This document shows, piece after piece, positions 1-12,056 of a stretch of DNA of 64,000 bases; position 1 is the first letter of the stretch, and each line of letters opens with the position of its first letter. The translations under genes and the position numbers were made by a program. Location of the stretch: NCBI GenBank assembly GCA_025331125.1, contig JAOALB010000150.1:51996-115995 (forward strand). Direction: 5' to 3'. This DNA is from Mycogone perniciosa (taxonomy: Eukaryota; Ascomycota; Sordariomycetes; Hypocreales; Hypocreaceae). The notes beneath the pieces were generated by a model. It saw only the letters and a program-made list of their open reading frames with translations, was not told the DNA's origin and ran no database searches.

Positions 1-116
1 AGTATTATCGTCATAGCAGTTTTAAGGCATTTGCGGTGATAGGAACCACTACTAGCATATGCTCAGTACAAACTCTAATAAATGTGTAAATTACATATCT
101 CATGGTTGTTTTACTA

Positions 117-1165
117 GCGGCGAAAGCAATGCTGGATGACCTCCATGAGACACTTGCAACACCTAAAAACGACGACAAGGCTTATATACTAGGGGCTATT
201 GGGAAGCATAACTATCAGACCAAAATACAGCAAAATGTGAAGCTCCACACTGTATGCGTGGATAAGTGATCTTAAGTAATGCGACAATAACATTGTTGTA
301 GTCTGTCTCCCCGAAGGAGATATTGGGACTAACTCGGCTGCGAATGTTGTGACCCAGATGGTCAATACCTTTTCATCGATAAGATTCTGTCTTATGGTCA
401 GAATTGAGGGTGGTATTCCATCTCGAGTTCGACTAGGCGATGTCGTGGTTGGCGAGCCGGTTGGGGTGTATTCTGGAGTTGTTCAATGGGACCTCGGCAA
501 GGAAACTGGAGATGGCTTTGTTCGGACTGGATCATTGAACCGTCCTCCTAAGGCACTACTCACTGCTTTGACAGCTCTGAAGAGCAATCATGACATGGTG
601 GAACCTAGGATATCTCAGTTTCTTGACGAGCTGAAGAAGAAATACCCAAGACTAGTGTCTAAGTATACATGGAGTGATCGCCTCAAAAACCCCGAGTTTG
701 AACCTGATAATGCAAATCGTGCCCAAGGTAGGTGGTGGATCATCATATTTGCCATACTCCGGCGGGCAATTGTGGCTTTACTTGGGCTTCTATTGGGTCA
801 TGGGGCTTTTGCTGCGATCAAGAGAAACCACGCCGCTACCACCGCGGTTGCAGAGGATGAGAGAAAACCTGGGCACCCACACATTCACTACGGTTTGATT
901 GCATCTGGGAACAGGGCCATAAAGGACCACGCTACTCGAGATAAGATCAACGAAAGTCTTGGTGGTCATATTCTTTGTGTTGAGATGGAAGCGGCGGGAC
1001 TGATGAATAACTTTCCATGCCTCATCATCCGTGGTATCTGCGACTATGCAGACTTAAGACAGAATGATCACTGGCAGTGATATGCTGCAGCTATAGCTGC
1101 CGCATATACAAAGGAGCTTCTACAAACTGTACAGCCGGATCATGTTGAGGGGAGAGTCCGGTAAA
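117..1165 (+). pseudogene. Decayed nucleoside-phosphorylase (PNP/UDP) domain of an NLR-type protein
   Basis: The conceptual protein has the landmarks of the fungal purine/uridine phosphorylase domain that often forms the N-terminus of NLRs: CLPEGDIGTNSA (from about 301), VRLGDVVVGEPVG, QWDLGKE, HYGLIASGN, and VEMEAAGLMNNFPCLIIRG followed by CDYAD. It is broken. An N-terminal piece (117-212, ending GKHN) is separated from its continuation (from 289) by about 76 nt that shift the frame and have no convincing splice sites. A TGA at 1078-1080 interrupts the usual HWQ-G-YAAA motif, after which the same frame resumes (YAAAIAAAYTKELL) to about 1165. The stretch around 715-860 no longer resembles the family. 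No NACHT or repeat domain follows on this strand. In intact relatives the domain is thought to act as a sensor or effector module. Here I infer a relic. Confidence 0.75.
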
Positions 1166-1384
1166 TGATTTCTTAACACAAGGTGGTCTATCCACTCTAC
1201 CTTAGTCGAGCTGTGAGCGCTATAACTAATAATAGATATAGTTTACGACGAGATTGTGGCTACTCAAGAAAACGTAACTCACATTAATTCAAAAATGGAT
1301 AAACAGGAAGAGAGAAAAGTCCTCGACTGGCTTATGCAGACAGACTACGGTCAGAAGCATAGTTCCTACCTTAGGGGACATCAA

Positions 1385-2110
1385 TCAGGAACTGGTCAAT
1401 GGCTCCCTAGGTCTGAGGAGTTCCGAAGCTGGCTTACAGCCAGCAAGCATACCCTTTTTTGCTGGGATATTCTTGCGAGTGAACCAGCCACTCCAGTCAA
1501 ACCTCTTCTTAATAGCCTCGACGGCTTTGGAAACTAAGCCTCCCAGCATGGCTACGCTGATCGCCGCTGCAGTCTTCTGGTACTCATTGGACCACGCGAC
1601 AATGAAGAGCATCAATCCACTGAGCCAAAGAATTTCCTTAATGCAGTTGTTGTTGCGTTGTTTACGAGGAAGCAGAGCTTTCGATATGGACTTATCCCCA
1701 TTGTTTGTCGCGATGCTTTGCGCCGACTGTCCTTTATTGTTTTCTCCCGTGGGCGATACTCCCGTATCTACCAGTGCCTTGATCACGCCTAATTCCTGGC
1801 GGCCCTTGGCCCCCCCTGCGACGTTTGACAATCTCCAGGAGTGGCGTAGAGTTGTCTTCAATCTCGGATGCCAATGTTGGGTCTGCTTGACAGGTAAGAA
1901 GCTTCATGACAATGTCGCCAACATGGTCTTTGCTCTTGCTGCGACTACCCAGAGTGGAGGTCGTGCTCCAGGTCCCCATCTGCTTTGGCACCATGTTTGA
2001 GCAACAATTCTACCCGTTGATAGCGGCCATTCCAAGCTGCTGCACCCAGTGGCGTCAAATACGTTTCGTGGTCGACCTCATTGATCTCCTTCTCATGACC
2101 ATTTAGATCA
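1385..2110 (-). pseudogene. Ankyrin-repeat protein remnant
   Basis: Read on the minus strand, the segment opens with an ankyrin-like piece (TPLGAAAWNGRYQRVELLLK, near 2060-2000). It then stops in frame and resumes in another frame with GDIVMKLLTCQADPTLASE and STPLLEIVKRRRG (about 1920-1820). A second frame change leads to ELGVIKALVDTGVSPTGENN and a C-terminal hydrophobic stretch (ILWLSGLMLFIVAWS, then AISVAMLGGLVSKA) before the stop at 1385. At least two frame changes show it is not translated as one protein. The repeats plus C-terminal membrane-like helix suggest the tail of a larger ankyrin protein. It converges with the decayed phosphorylase-domain gene, so the two need not have been one gene. 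Confidence 0.65.
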
Positions 2111-3089
2111 CTCTCTTACAGGGTGCCATTAGAGGCTCTTTCAGAGATAAATCCCATCTTGCGCGGGGGAGGTGTTGAAGAAACTCAAAGAAACATAATA
2201 GGGCAGTTAATATGATATTGCATTTCGATTTAGGAAAGTTGATAGACGCCAGTTCCCTCCCTGATCTCTCCTATTTACGTTCTCGTATAAGACCTATACG
2301 ATCCACGGTACACAACGAGAAGAGGAGCAACAAACCTCCTTCCTTGAATTTGACTGAGGTAAGTTGCCGAGAGTGGTGTGGTCCCTACGTTACTTGGCTT
2401 GCAGACGGAATTGATAATATATTTACTGCTTTATACAAGTAGGTGGAAGGGTCTTGGTAATTCTGTTCGGATATTGTTATTATACACTACTATTAAACCT
2501 CCTGAAGCTAAAAGTAAAAGAAGATTATATATAAATATATTTAAATAATTAACTGTTCCGAAGTATGGAGTACGAAGTAATATTATAGGCTGAAGTCTTG
2601 TGGTAGATAGATTAGGCTATGCCTAATCCGGCCATAGAATGGCCACGTGCGAGAGAGAGTTGAATCAAGCCTTTATCTAGAGTCCCTCCTTGTTGCATTC
2701 TATAAGGCCAGTCCCTTCGCAAGGTTCTACCTTGAGGGATAAACTGCGTACTTCGCACGTTGGTGCTCATGCTAAGTTGGCGTAGTATCCCAGATTCAAG
2801 TGAAGTACGAAGTAGGTAGTTGACTATTATTGTCAATCATTACTAGGCATAATATTTCCACATAGGCTTCAAATGTATCGGATATAATAAGTATGTGTAC
2901 GAAGTAAAGCCATAGATTAAGAAAAATAAAACCTTTCCTGTACGCCATCAGTTTGAGCTTCCAAACTCCTATCAGCGCCGCCCTCTTTTTCTTTCATTTC
3001 ACACATTACAAAAGGATACCCTATTCTCATGACACGAAACATTTTTTTTCACCGTCTACAAATCCGAACGAAAAAAAAAGCACACATAT
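2111..3089. other. Gene-free interval
   Basis: No open frame here resembles a protein. The part from 2480 to 2900 is AT-rich and repeats the short string GTACGAAGTA or close variants (near 2568, 2800, 2900), with a short inverted motif around 2612-2630. This could be an old transposon end, but no paired termini were seen. The end nearest 3090 is the 3' flank of the gelsolin-like gene. Confidence 0.4.
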
Positions 3090-6000
3090 CTACTCTTTCA
3101 GCGCCAAAAGCGCTTGCGTCAGCGGCACAACTCTCAAACTACGACCCCTCTTGAGCCCCGACTCAGCAGCGGTAGTGGTGCTGGTGGTGGCACCAGTGTT
3201 AAGAACAGTAGGGCAACGATCATCTGTCCACTTGCGGAAGACACGCTTCAAGTCTCGAGGAGCACCCTCGAGCACCACCGTCGAGATGGGGATGAAGGGG
3301 CGGTCCTCCATGCTAGCAGCCAGTATGGCGTATTCCTGAGCAAAGTCGAGGGCATTGCGGAATGACGCATACTGCGATTGCGCGCGCGAACCGACAATGA
3401 TGTACATCTCGAAAAAGGCATCGAGGATGTAGATACTGAACGGGGACATGTCAGCCTGATTGAATGGGCTAACCTCAAAGATCTAGAACAAAACACGTTA
3501 GCTCATGACTCCTCTCGACTTGGGGAGGGCTTTGCGCTTACCAGCTGCCTGGAGTCTGCATCCGAGCAGAAGAGTCTGCTGCAGTACAGCCCGTAGCTAG
3601 GCTTCAGTCTCCAGTGATCAGCCGAGTGTGGCTTCAATCCCCCATTCAGCATCTCCCAGAAAGAGGCGGGCTCGCTGCCCTCATCATATTCGATCAGCTC
3701 GCCAGTGACCGTTAAGTCCATACCAATTAGTCGCGCACAGCTGAGCTCATCCACATCGCTTCCCCTGCCCTTCCACAGATAGCACTTGCCCGAATGAGTG
3801 ATCAAGTAGGCAAAGCCAGCACAGAGACTGGCCGTTGTGAAGTCGACCTCATCGAATGCTACCTGTCCTAGATATCTGCGACCACAGAACATGACTGGCG
3901 CAAGTGAGTCGTACTTGTTGCTCGATCCCCTCCGAACCATCACCACGCCGCCCAGAGCTTGTAAAAACTCTGGAGTTTCCTTGCCTTGCAGGATCTTGAT
4001 AAGTTTGCCACCTAATGACCTGGCCTCGTTCTGCGCAACCGCTTGTGCCTCTTCAACTGCTGACTCTGGAACTTCGTCACCGATCCAGAAATAAACCTCA
4101 CGAACCTTCCAACCGGCCTCGTTGGTGAAGTTGTGTGCAGAAATATACATTTCTTGTTCAAAAAGGACACGCTCGTGGTGTGGTGGTACAGGTGTCTGCT
4201 TGCCATCCCAGGACAACTGGAACATCTGGAATGACAAGGTCTTAATCTTCAACCCGAACTTCGGGCGATTTGTCAAGATCTCGGCTGGATCAATGTTATA
4301 AGCCGTCCTCTCGCGCGGTGGCCCGAAAAAGTCGTGCAGCATATTTGATACATCGCCGGCTTGCTTGGATGGCGATCGCGTAAGCGGCGAAGCTGGCGTT
4401 GCTGTATCATCCGGCAGCTGGGGAAGGGCTCGAACTGGGCCTTTTGGTGACAGTTCAGAAGTCTCAACAGCACGAGATGGCTCATTGAAGGATGGCTTTG
4501 GCCCTGGTGGCGGAGCCTTCACGGTCGCACCGCCAAACACCGAGGCAGCACTCTTCACTGATGGAACAGAATCACTCCTCAGCTTGCCGTGTGAGGTTGG
4601 CGCGGGCTCTGGCAACGGCCTCTCGAGTCTCTTGGCTGGTGACAATGAACCAGTCCTTTGATGCATCAATCTAGCTGGTTCCTTGGCAGTCTCAATGGTT
4701 TTCACAGGTGACCACGAACCAGTCCGCTGATGTGTTAACTTACTCGGCTCTCTGGTAGACTCCGGCTTCGTATCATTAGTCTGGTCGAAGAACCTCGACA
4801 TTCGCTTCATGTCAAGTTTCTTGGGAGAGTCGGGTTGAGACACATCATCACCCGTTCTCTGGGGTGATTTTGGGGATGGTGACGAATCAGTAACATACTT
4901 TTCTGAGTCTGTGGGTTGTCTGCGAAGATTCAAAGGTGCCACATGATCAACGGATTTTGTAAACTCCATTTCTGTCTTGATAGGCTCTGGTTTGCTTCGC
5001 ACGGGTGCTTTAGCTGCCACCTGTTGATGAATTGACAGCGGCGCTGGCTTATTCTCCTCAACAAGTGTAGGCAAGCTTCGTTTTTCAAGAGCCACTGATT
5101 CTCGACTCACTGAGAAGGATGCCAGTGTCTCAGTCGAGGTCAAGGGAGATCCTCCCACGCTTGAGGGCGCCTTTCTCCTGGGACCACGGGCTCGATTCTT
5201 AGTCATATGTGTCAACTGAGGGCCAGGTTCTGACGACTGAACACCCCCACCTCGCCTGGACTCCTCAGCACGTTGACCACCATTGGCAGTCATAGGTAGT
5301 GGTCCTCTGGCCAGCATGCCAGCGAGAGCTGGATTAAATCGATCAGCGAGCCTGCCTCCAAGTTTTGACGGTGCACTTTTCTTCTTCAGGAGACCAGGAA
5401 GGGAGCGCGGAGATACCTCGGCCTGAGTTGGCGTATCGGGCTCAGTCGGTTCAGGCTGAGACTTATCAGCCGTTGGACTTTTCGTAGGAGTCAGTGCTGG
5501 ACTGGATTGCCGGGCCAAATTGACCTGGCTGGATTTTCTCTTTGGAGGAGTGGGCTTTGGTGAATCGGGTTTCTTCCCCTGGCCCGATGGAGATCTCATC
5601 GGAGGAACGGAATCCCTCTTGGTCCCAGTCATTGCTCTACCTAACTCCGCTCTCTTCATGAGGCCCTCAGGTAGGGGCTTCTCGGTACGCGGTGTAGCCA
5701 TCGTGGCGATGCCTTTCCCTTCCGCCTGAACCTTTTTAAAGTCATCTCTCTTCTTCAAGATAGCGTCTTTGAACTCATCTTTCATCGTGGACTTTTGAGG
5801 GCCATCAGTCGCGTTCAGTGACGCCTTGCCACGAAGAATGTTTTCCTTGAGCTCGTCTGGAGCCTTGAAATTCTGCGTCTTTGCCCTGCGAAGAGTGCCA
5901 AAAACATTTTTGAACTCAGGCTCCTCTGTCTTGGAAACTGGTGCCTCTGCCACTCTCGGCTTCAAATTAGCACGGAAGTCTTTCTTGGGTGGCGCCTCGG

Positions 6001-7955
6001 GTTTTGGCTTCGACGTTGTCGAACCGACAACGGAGCTGTGATGTTCTGGTTTCTCCGGTTCAGGGATAGGCGAAGTTACCGTCCCGGCACGGCCCCGGAC
6101 CGGTGTTTTAGTAGGGCTTGGCTGGCCTCCCGCTGACGGAGGCGAATATATCCCACCGAGACCAGTAGTGTTGAGGTTCAATCTCGCACCCATTGGTGAT
6201 GACCTCATAAGCCCATCAATGCTGACTTGGTGTTTGTGCGAGATTGAACCTGGTCGGCCAGTCTCGGTATTTGTATTACTAGCACGTCCTGCCTTGTTTT
6301 TGTTCAGCTCGACCATCCATGCTGGTTGTGGTGCGGGTGTCTTCTGCTGGGGCTTTGGGGGTGATTCTGGCTTGTTCAGAGCACTCTCCAACCAGCTAGA
6401 TTTGGTCGGACTCCAACGTCTCGGCTCCATTGTCTTGGACTGGCTGACTGGAAGAGAGGCATCATCATCCTCTTGCTTCTCAACAGGTGCTGGAGATGAG
6501 TGGATGGGCGTCTTTGGTCGAAGATTGTCCTTCTGTGGTGCCTCGGACGACCCAGTCTCCTTCTCTCCATGCCGGGAGGTTGGCCTACTAGTTCCCGGCG
6601 TTGTTGATCTCTCGCGAATCATGCTTTGCGGTCTTGCGGTTGTCGGCTGTCCAAGAACACGGTTCGCGGCGACGGAATCAGCCCGAGTTAAGCCAGGGGA
6701 ACTGGCAACAGTCCATCGCTTAACACTATCGCTTCTCTTCATCATGGCACTCTGTACAAAGCCACCCATCCCCTTTGTCGGCGAGGTAGAGCGCAAAGGG
6801 GATGTTCGACCGGTTGAAGTTGTGGTCCCTTGGTCTGCTTGGGGCTTCTCATCTATCGGGCTGTCGAACTGAGGCGGGTTGAGCGGAGGTGGTGATGCTA
6901 GCCTCCCGCGACCGGCAGCACTGGAGCTGGATTGCGGGATAGGACGCTCTTTGGAAGTTTCTGCCGACATGCCAGGCAGCTGGGCGCTAACAGATGACAT
7001 ATCGAGTCGATCCTCATCCTCGACCTGATTTCGTCGATAGGCTGCCGAGCTTTGTCCCCTATCGGCAGTTTGACGGAACCATGAAGGATCTTTGGACCCC
7101 AGAGCTTGGGCGATCTGGTCCTTGGAGAGGGTCTGAGTGGGGGATGGAAGAGGTTGCGGCTCCTGCGACCCAGCAAGCGACCTTTGTGTCGCATTTTGTG
7201 CCGCAGCCACACTCAATGGACGACTGCCGGGCTTGCTAGGCCTTCGCTGCCATGAAAGCGGCGAGGATCTCGAGGGCGTTGTCGAGCCATCGTTCCACTT
7301 CGCGTCCGAGTCCGAAGGAGCCTCGTTCTCTTTCGTCGACGACGAGTATGTCATCGGATCAGACCCTGCGTCCATGTCCACGGCTCTCTCCGGCTCAACA
7401 GACCGCTCTCGTAGCTTATCCAGGGTATCACCGCTGGGCGAATCGAGCTTTAATGATTCGGAGAGCTGGACGGTTCGACGGTTCGCGCGTGGAGATGGGG
7501 TGTTGACGGGCGACGATTTCTGCGGTGAGATGGATCTGGCGCGTTCTTTATCAAGCACGGGTTAGTTTCGTAATCCCGCCGCAGCCTTGCAGCTGCAATT
7601 TACATAGACTAAAGTGCACCAAACCATGTCAAAGTCAACGACATCTGAAGCCAGGCTAGCCAGCGAGCTTGCTAGCCGTAGCCACCCCAGCAACAATGCA
7701 CCAGGAAAGTCAATGACATCGACAGACGAGATTGCCTTGCCTAGGTGACTCGCAGAGTTGAAGGCGAAGTGCTCGTAGAGAACGGCAGCAAATCAACAAA
7801 ACAAAGAAAGGAGACTCACCCTCTCTTCTGGCCTGGCGCTCACGTTTGGCAGCAAGAAACTCCTCCCGCTCGCGGGCTCGCACCTCGTCGTCTTCGATCT
7901 GTTGGCCACGGAGGCGCTCGACCTGCTCGAGAAACTGGGAGACTTCGTCGGACAT
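3090..7955 (-). CDS. DUF4045 / gelsolin-repeat actin-regulatory protein
   Basis: Three exons: 7955-7820, 7545-3542 and 3482-3090, encoding 1510 residues. Introns are 7819-7546 (GTGAGT donor; CTAAC branch point close to the acceptor) and 3541-3483 (GTAAGC). The spliced N-terminus starts MSDEVSQFLEQVERLRGQQI and is a charged coiled coil. The middle is about 1000 residues of low-complexity Ser/Pro/Lys-rich sequence with many SP/TP sites, likely disordered and phosphorylated. The C-terminal about 350 residues contain folded gelsolin-like modules, with a SFQMFQLSWDGKQ strand region, and end in exon 3 with IYILDAFFEMYIIVGS, typical of a gelsolin repeat. Family knowledge suggests actin-filament binding in the cytoplasm or at the cortex. 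The exact role is not established from sequence. The gene is single, intact and divergent from nothing close upstream. Confidence 0.85.
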
Positions 7956-9007
7956 GGCTGCTGTTTGCTACTGCTCCTTCTTCTGGTACAGAAGCGGCCC
8001 TCACAATATCATGACACTCGCAAAAGAGAGACAGACAAGTTGCGTCCACCGCCCCGGCGTTCGTTGGCTGCAAAGCAACTGGCGATGTTGCGTTGTTGAT
8101 TTTTTGGCGGTGGGGTGAAAGGCAACGGAAGCAAGCAAGCAAGCAAGCAATCAAGGCACCAACAGCATCATCGGCGTCAGGTCCAGCTGGTGCCCGGCTT
8201 TATTTAGCATGTGCGCGGCCCGCCAAACTGGCTCCAGGGGGGCCTTAGGGGCTCTCTCCATGCGGTAAACAGCCCTGTACGGAGGTGGCCAGCACCAGCG
8301 GACGCCATTTCATACGGCGACCCGACAACTTCCCACGCCTTGCTGCACTTGCAAGGGGTGAAGGCCGTTATTTCAGGCCTAGAGGACACCTCCTATTCGG
8401 CATCCATGACTATTGCATAGTTATGATATTCTGACTGCGTACACAACTACGCACACCGAGAACCGTCCCAAGAATCCCAAGACGACAGCACTCGATCGCA
8501 ATCGTACCACCGTACACAATCCCCCGAGCGGAGCAACCGATCGATCAAGAGGGGCTTTGCTTTGTTTACACTCCATCAGCCACACACCAACACGAGATAG
8601 CGGCCGCTGCGTCAACGAATCAATCCGCTCCAAACCCTAAAGATACGAAGGTCACAAGCCGCCTTTCTTTTTGTCATTGGCTTGTTATTTATTGTCTTGT
8701 TTGCTTGCTTCTGTGCAGCAAACTTTGATCAAGGGATCAACCTTGCTTGCAGCAGCAGCCTTGACAGAGCTGTTCCGTAAGATCCACATTCCATCGCCCT
8801 TGACAACCTCATGCATAGCCCCTGATGCTACCTCCTGTGCCAAATCAGCATTCTGCCTTTCTGTAGCATTGCCAAGACGAACAGCAGTCCTCCTATCTAA
8901 TACATTCAGTGTCTGGAACCTTCGAAGGACCATCAAATCACGTTTCCGCACATTCTAGTCAATCTTGCGGCCCCCAACACCGTCATCTGTGACATCCATC
9001 AGTAGCA
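7956..9007. other. Intergenic region with GCAA microsatellite
   Basis: This holds the 5' flank of the gelsolin-like gene and the 3' flank of the ARL2 gene. A (GCAA)n tract lies at 8129-8150, and a TATTTA box-like string near 8202. An 89-codon frame at 8951-8685 on the minus strand is preceded by an in-frame stop, begins only with GTG and resembles nothing I know. It may be 3' UTR of the GTPase gene. Confidence 0.4.
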
Positions 9008-9825
9008 CTAGTAGAGGAAGAGTCGCTTCTTCGCATCCTCAACGACCCAAGCCAATCCCTCCTTCAGGTTCCTCCCCGTCATGGCGCTACACTGCAAAAC
9101 ATGCCATTGATGTGTCCGTATGTCCTCCAGCCGTAATAACTAGACGGTACCCATTAGACACAGGCCCCTCACAGGCCTCAGAGCACTTACCGAAACAATC
9201 TCTTGCTCGTTCATGCATCCATCAACATCCGTCTTGTTTGCGAAAATCAACAAACATGCACCGGCCAAACGCTACCTTCCATGTCAGCACTTCTCAGCCA
9301 AGGAAGATAACCCCCTCAATCAAAATCCATCTCATACCTCCTCCTGAAGCAGATTGTGGAGCTCCTCTCTGCAATCGTCTATCCGTAGTCGATCCGTCGA
9401 GTCAACTACCCATATCAGGGCGTCTGTCTTCTCAAAATAATTCCTCCAGTACGACCGCAATGTCTTCTGGCCACCCACATCCCCTATAAAGTCAGCGACA
9501 GTCCATATCCTCGTGAAGAAGCCATACAGATATTCAGTTTGTATCTAAAACCATGCCGTTAGCATTAACCAGGACCTCGAGTGTGGGTATGTGAAGGCTC
9601 ACCCCTCATAGTCAATCGTCTTGATGATAAATCCCAACGTCGGGCTGACAGTATTCACATCCTCGCCCATTATCCTCTTCACTATAGTTGTTTTTCCAGC
9701 ATTATCTAGCCCACTTTTGCCTAAAATTAGTGCAGATTTCGTGAGGTTTGGGTTGTCGGTACGCACAGCATCAGGATCCGCATTTCCTTGTCCTTGAGGC
9801 GTGCTTTTCGCAGAATGGACAACAT
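9008..9825 (-). CDS. ARL2: ARF-like small GTPase, ARL2 type
   Basis: Six exons: 9825-9767, 9713-9603, 9544-9528, 9483-9338, 9271-9191 and 9139-9008, giving 181 residues, close to the usual 184. All junctions keep frame. The protein begins MLSILRKARLKDKEMRILML and carries the P-loop GLDNAGKTT, the switch-I threonine in SPTLGF, the switch-II DVGGQ with the tubulin-cofactor-type IWDVGGQKTLRSYW, NKTD for guanine recognition and CSAMTG. There is no N-terminal glycine at position 2, so no myristoylation, as in ARL2. Known ARL2 (budding yeast Cin4, fission yeast Alp41) works with cofactor D in tubulin folding and microtubule formation. Exon 3 is only 17 nt (YKLNI plus split codons). Confidence 0.9.
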
Positions 9826-10484
9826 TGCGCCAGCCCAGTAGTTCCGAGACGAAATACCCGGTGAATCAAAACGATATTTCAAGGGGGGATAGAATCAAAG
9901 GCCTATCTGGGGTATTCTGAATGAAAATGCGGTCATGTTCGTTGAAATCATTATTCCTCTGAAATTCAGCTGCTTGTTCATACATAGTATTATTCCGTAC
10001 ACGTGATGCAATAGTGCCTGGAACAACCCACTCTCAACAGGCCACCAAAGCTGAACATAAAACACCCCTTTTTTGCAAACCTCAAATTCCTCGATATAAT
10101 AATACATATCCGACATTATCCAACCTCAGCCAGTTCCACGTTACTTTCAATCCCAGCCACCATTCAGCTACACAGCTATTTTCACAAGAGAGCCAAAAAG
10201 GAGGGAGTCTATTCCAATAAGACCCACCCTCCAGGCAGAGGTAGCCCTCGATATTTCGTCGCGAGGTATTTCAGATTTCGCGTAACATCTTGTGCACCGT
10301 CATCAAGACAATTTCTGTGTCCGAGCTGGTCAATATGAGCGAGTTGGTAGGGTTGCGAACAAGCTGAGGCACAAACTGGTAATCGAGGCGGACCCCCTGA
10401 ACAACTGCATCGCGCATTCTCACTCATCCATCGAGAATGCATCATGAAATGCTTCGACCACGCACTAAAGTGGGAGCTCCTTCT
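9826..10484. other. Intergenic region, promoter side of the ARL2 gene
   Basis: I see no coding sequence with family resemblance here. It lies between the start of the GTPase gene and the stop codon of the GNAT gene, both on the minus strand, so it should contain the GTPase promoter and the GNAT terminator region. Confidence 0.4.
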
Positions 10485-12056
10485 TCAAAACTCAATCCAC
10501 GATCCCGGCTCACGGTCCGCTATGCTGGACCGAGGCTGAGCTTCAACTGCCCAAATTGACAAATCTAGCCACTGACTCTCGTAGCCTCGATCCGTCTTGA
10601 CAGCTTGTGGAAAGTACCCCATCTGACTGAATCCGAACTTTTCAAGAAAGTCCTGTTTCCACTTCGAACCTTCATCGCGTTTGTGGGTAGAGAACATCTC
10701 GATATAGACCCAAGCATATTGGCGGCGATTGTATCCCGCCAGTGTCTCGTAAATAAGCCCCGTGTTCGGGCGGTCCCACACATAATCGACCAGGCTGCGG
10801 TGGTACGGCGCAACGGATAAGAGAGCTCTATCTAGAAGCGCAGATCCATAGAGCTTTCGGCGGTGATTAGGGTGGACAAAGAGTCTGACTTGACCCGTAA
10901 ACCTCGATCCAGGGCAGGCTGTGTCAAGAAGGCCAATTCTTGTGTCGCACACGAAAGCAAACCCAAAAATGGCATCCAGAGCGGTGGCTTGTGAACGTTT
11001 GAACTTCAGCCATTCCTCGTAGGCCTTGTCCGCGTTCTTTGGCCATTTATTACGATCGAAAAGCTCATCTCCTTTCTCTGTTGCGACAATAAAAGGTCGC
11101 ATGTTCTCTCGACAGGACGTATAGATCTTCTCAACATCAGAAGCTGTGACTTTGTTTGACTCAAAAACCTGAGGGCAATGAGTCGCGTGACTCTCCAGGT
11201 TAATGATCTCCGCAATGGCTTTGAAGTCATCAGGCGAGGCGGGCCTAATCTTGCATTCTGCATTGGGCCATGATGCCAGGTCTTCCTCTGCAACTGGTGC
11301 CGGCGCTGGCAATTGTGTTGGCGTTGCTGGTTTGCTTTGCAGATGTGCTCTTAGTTTTGCGGCCAGTTGCTCACGACTTTTCAACTCCCGAATTATCTGC
11401 AATTCGGAAGTCATGTTCGCCTGTCGCCAGGCTATATCTTTGTAGTCCCGACACAAACCAAGATGATGATCCTGCAGAGTTTCGGGGTACTTTGCCTCTT
11501 CCAAGAGGTCACCAGTTAACGTGTCGATGTCATACTGGTAAGCTGCGATGACAGATAGGGGCAAGGTGACTATGGGCGGCTCATAAGTCTTGTGCAGCCA
11601 TTGCACAATGGAATTTGTTCCAAGCTCGTCGGAGGCCATTTCTTCCGCTTGATTCTCATCACTGCCATTGTTTAATGGGTCGTCACTGACACTCCAGGAA
11701 CGTTTACTGCGGTTTGTCTTCGATCGGGTCGATGGGGAGAAGAGCACACGTGGGGTATCTGTCAGCTGGGCACCACGAGAAGCCATGTTCTCTGCGGTCA
11801 GCAGCGATACACCTTCATTTGTGCTCCGTTGGGCCAAGTTGTTGTGGTCTGAAGATGGTGAAAAAACCTGCTCCTCTTCCTCGTTATGTGCATGGAATGC
11901 TGGAGTTGTTGGCGTGGGAGGATTGCTTGCCAGCCAACTCTTGATAGTTTTACAGGCCTTGGCGACACTCTTATCGTCGGTCATCCTGCGGTCAACCCGC
12001 TCAGTGGCAGGATTCACTTCGATCTTGATGTTCTTCTGGGTTCTATCGTTAGGCAT
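10485..12056 (-). CDS. GNAT-fold N-acetyltransferase domain protein
   Basis: A single exon of 523 codons, from ATG at 12056-12054. Residues 1-160 are polar and low-complexity, likely disordered. From about 270 a GNAT domain begins (CKIRPASPDDFKAIAEIINLE). It includes VRLFVHPNHRRKLYGSALLD, which fits the acetyl-CoA-binding motif A (R/Q-x-x-G-x-G/A) with a serine in the last glycine place, and ends near FGFSQMGYFPQAVK. The substrate cannot be told. The protein belongs to a fungus-typical group in which the GNAT domain follows a long regulatory N-terminus. A possible 5' UTR intron starts at GTAAGC near 12104 and ends just before the start codon. Neighbours on both sides are unrelated housekeeping genes. 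Confidence 0.75.
   Translation of the reverse strand: MPNDRTQKNIKIEVNPATERVDRRMTDDKSVAKACKTIKSWLASNPPTPTTPAFHAHNEEEEQVFSPSSDHNNLAQRSTNEGVSLLTAENMASRGAQLTDTPRVLFSPSTRSKTNRSKRSWSVSDDPLNNGSDENQAEEMASDELGTNSIVQWLHKTYEPPIVTLPLSVIAAYQYDIDTLTGDLLEEAKYPETLQDHHLGLCRDYKDIAWRQANMTSELQIIRELKSREQLAAKLRAHLQSKPATPTQLPAPAPVAEEDLASWPNAECKIRPASPDDFKAIAEIINLESHATHCPQVFESNKVTASDVEKIYTSCRENMRPFIVATEKGDELFDRNKWPKNADKAYEEWLKFKRSQATALDAIFGFAFVCDTRIGLLDTACPGSRFTGQVRLFVHPNHRRKLYGSALLDRALLSVAPYHRSLVDYVWDRPNTGLIYETLAGYNRRQYAWVYIEMFSTHKRDEGSKWKQDFLEKFGFSQMGYFPQAVKTDRGYESQWLDLSIWAVEAQPRSSIADREPGSWIEF

Noticed and set aside
2212..2442. 76-codon plus-strand frame
   Set aside because: No family resemblance and located in AT-rich, repeat-like DNA.
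8685..8951. 89-codon open frame on the minus strand after the ARL2 gene
   Set aside because: It starts only with GTG, has an in-frame stop just before, and resembles no family I know. Most likely 3' UTR.
10209..10445. 78-codon frame on the minus strand
   Set aside because: No domain, no splice link to the neighbour and composition like flanking DNA.
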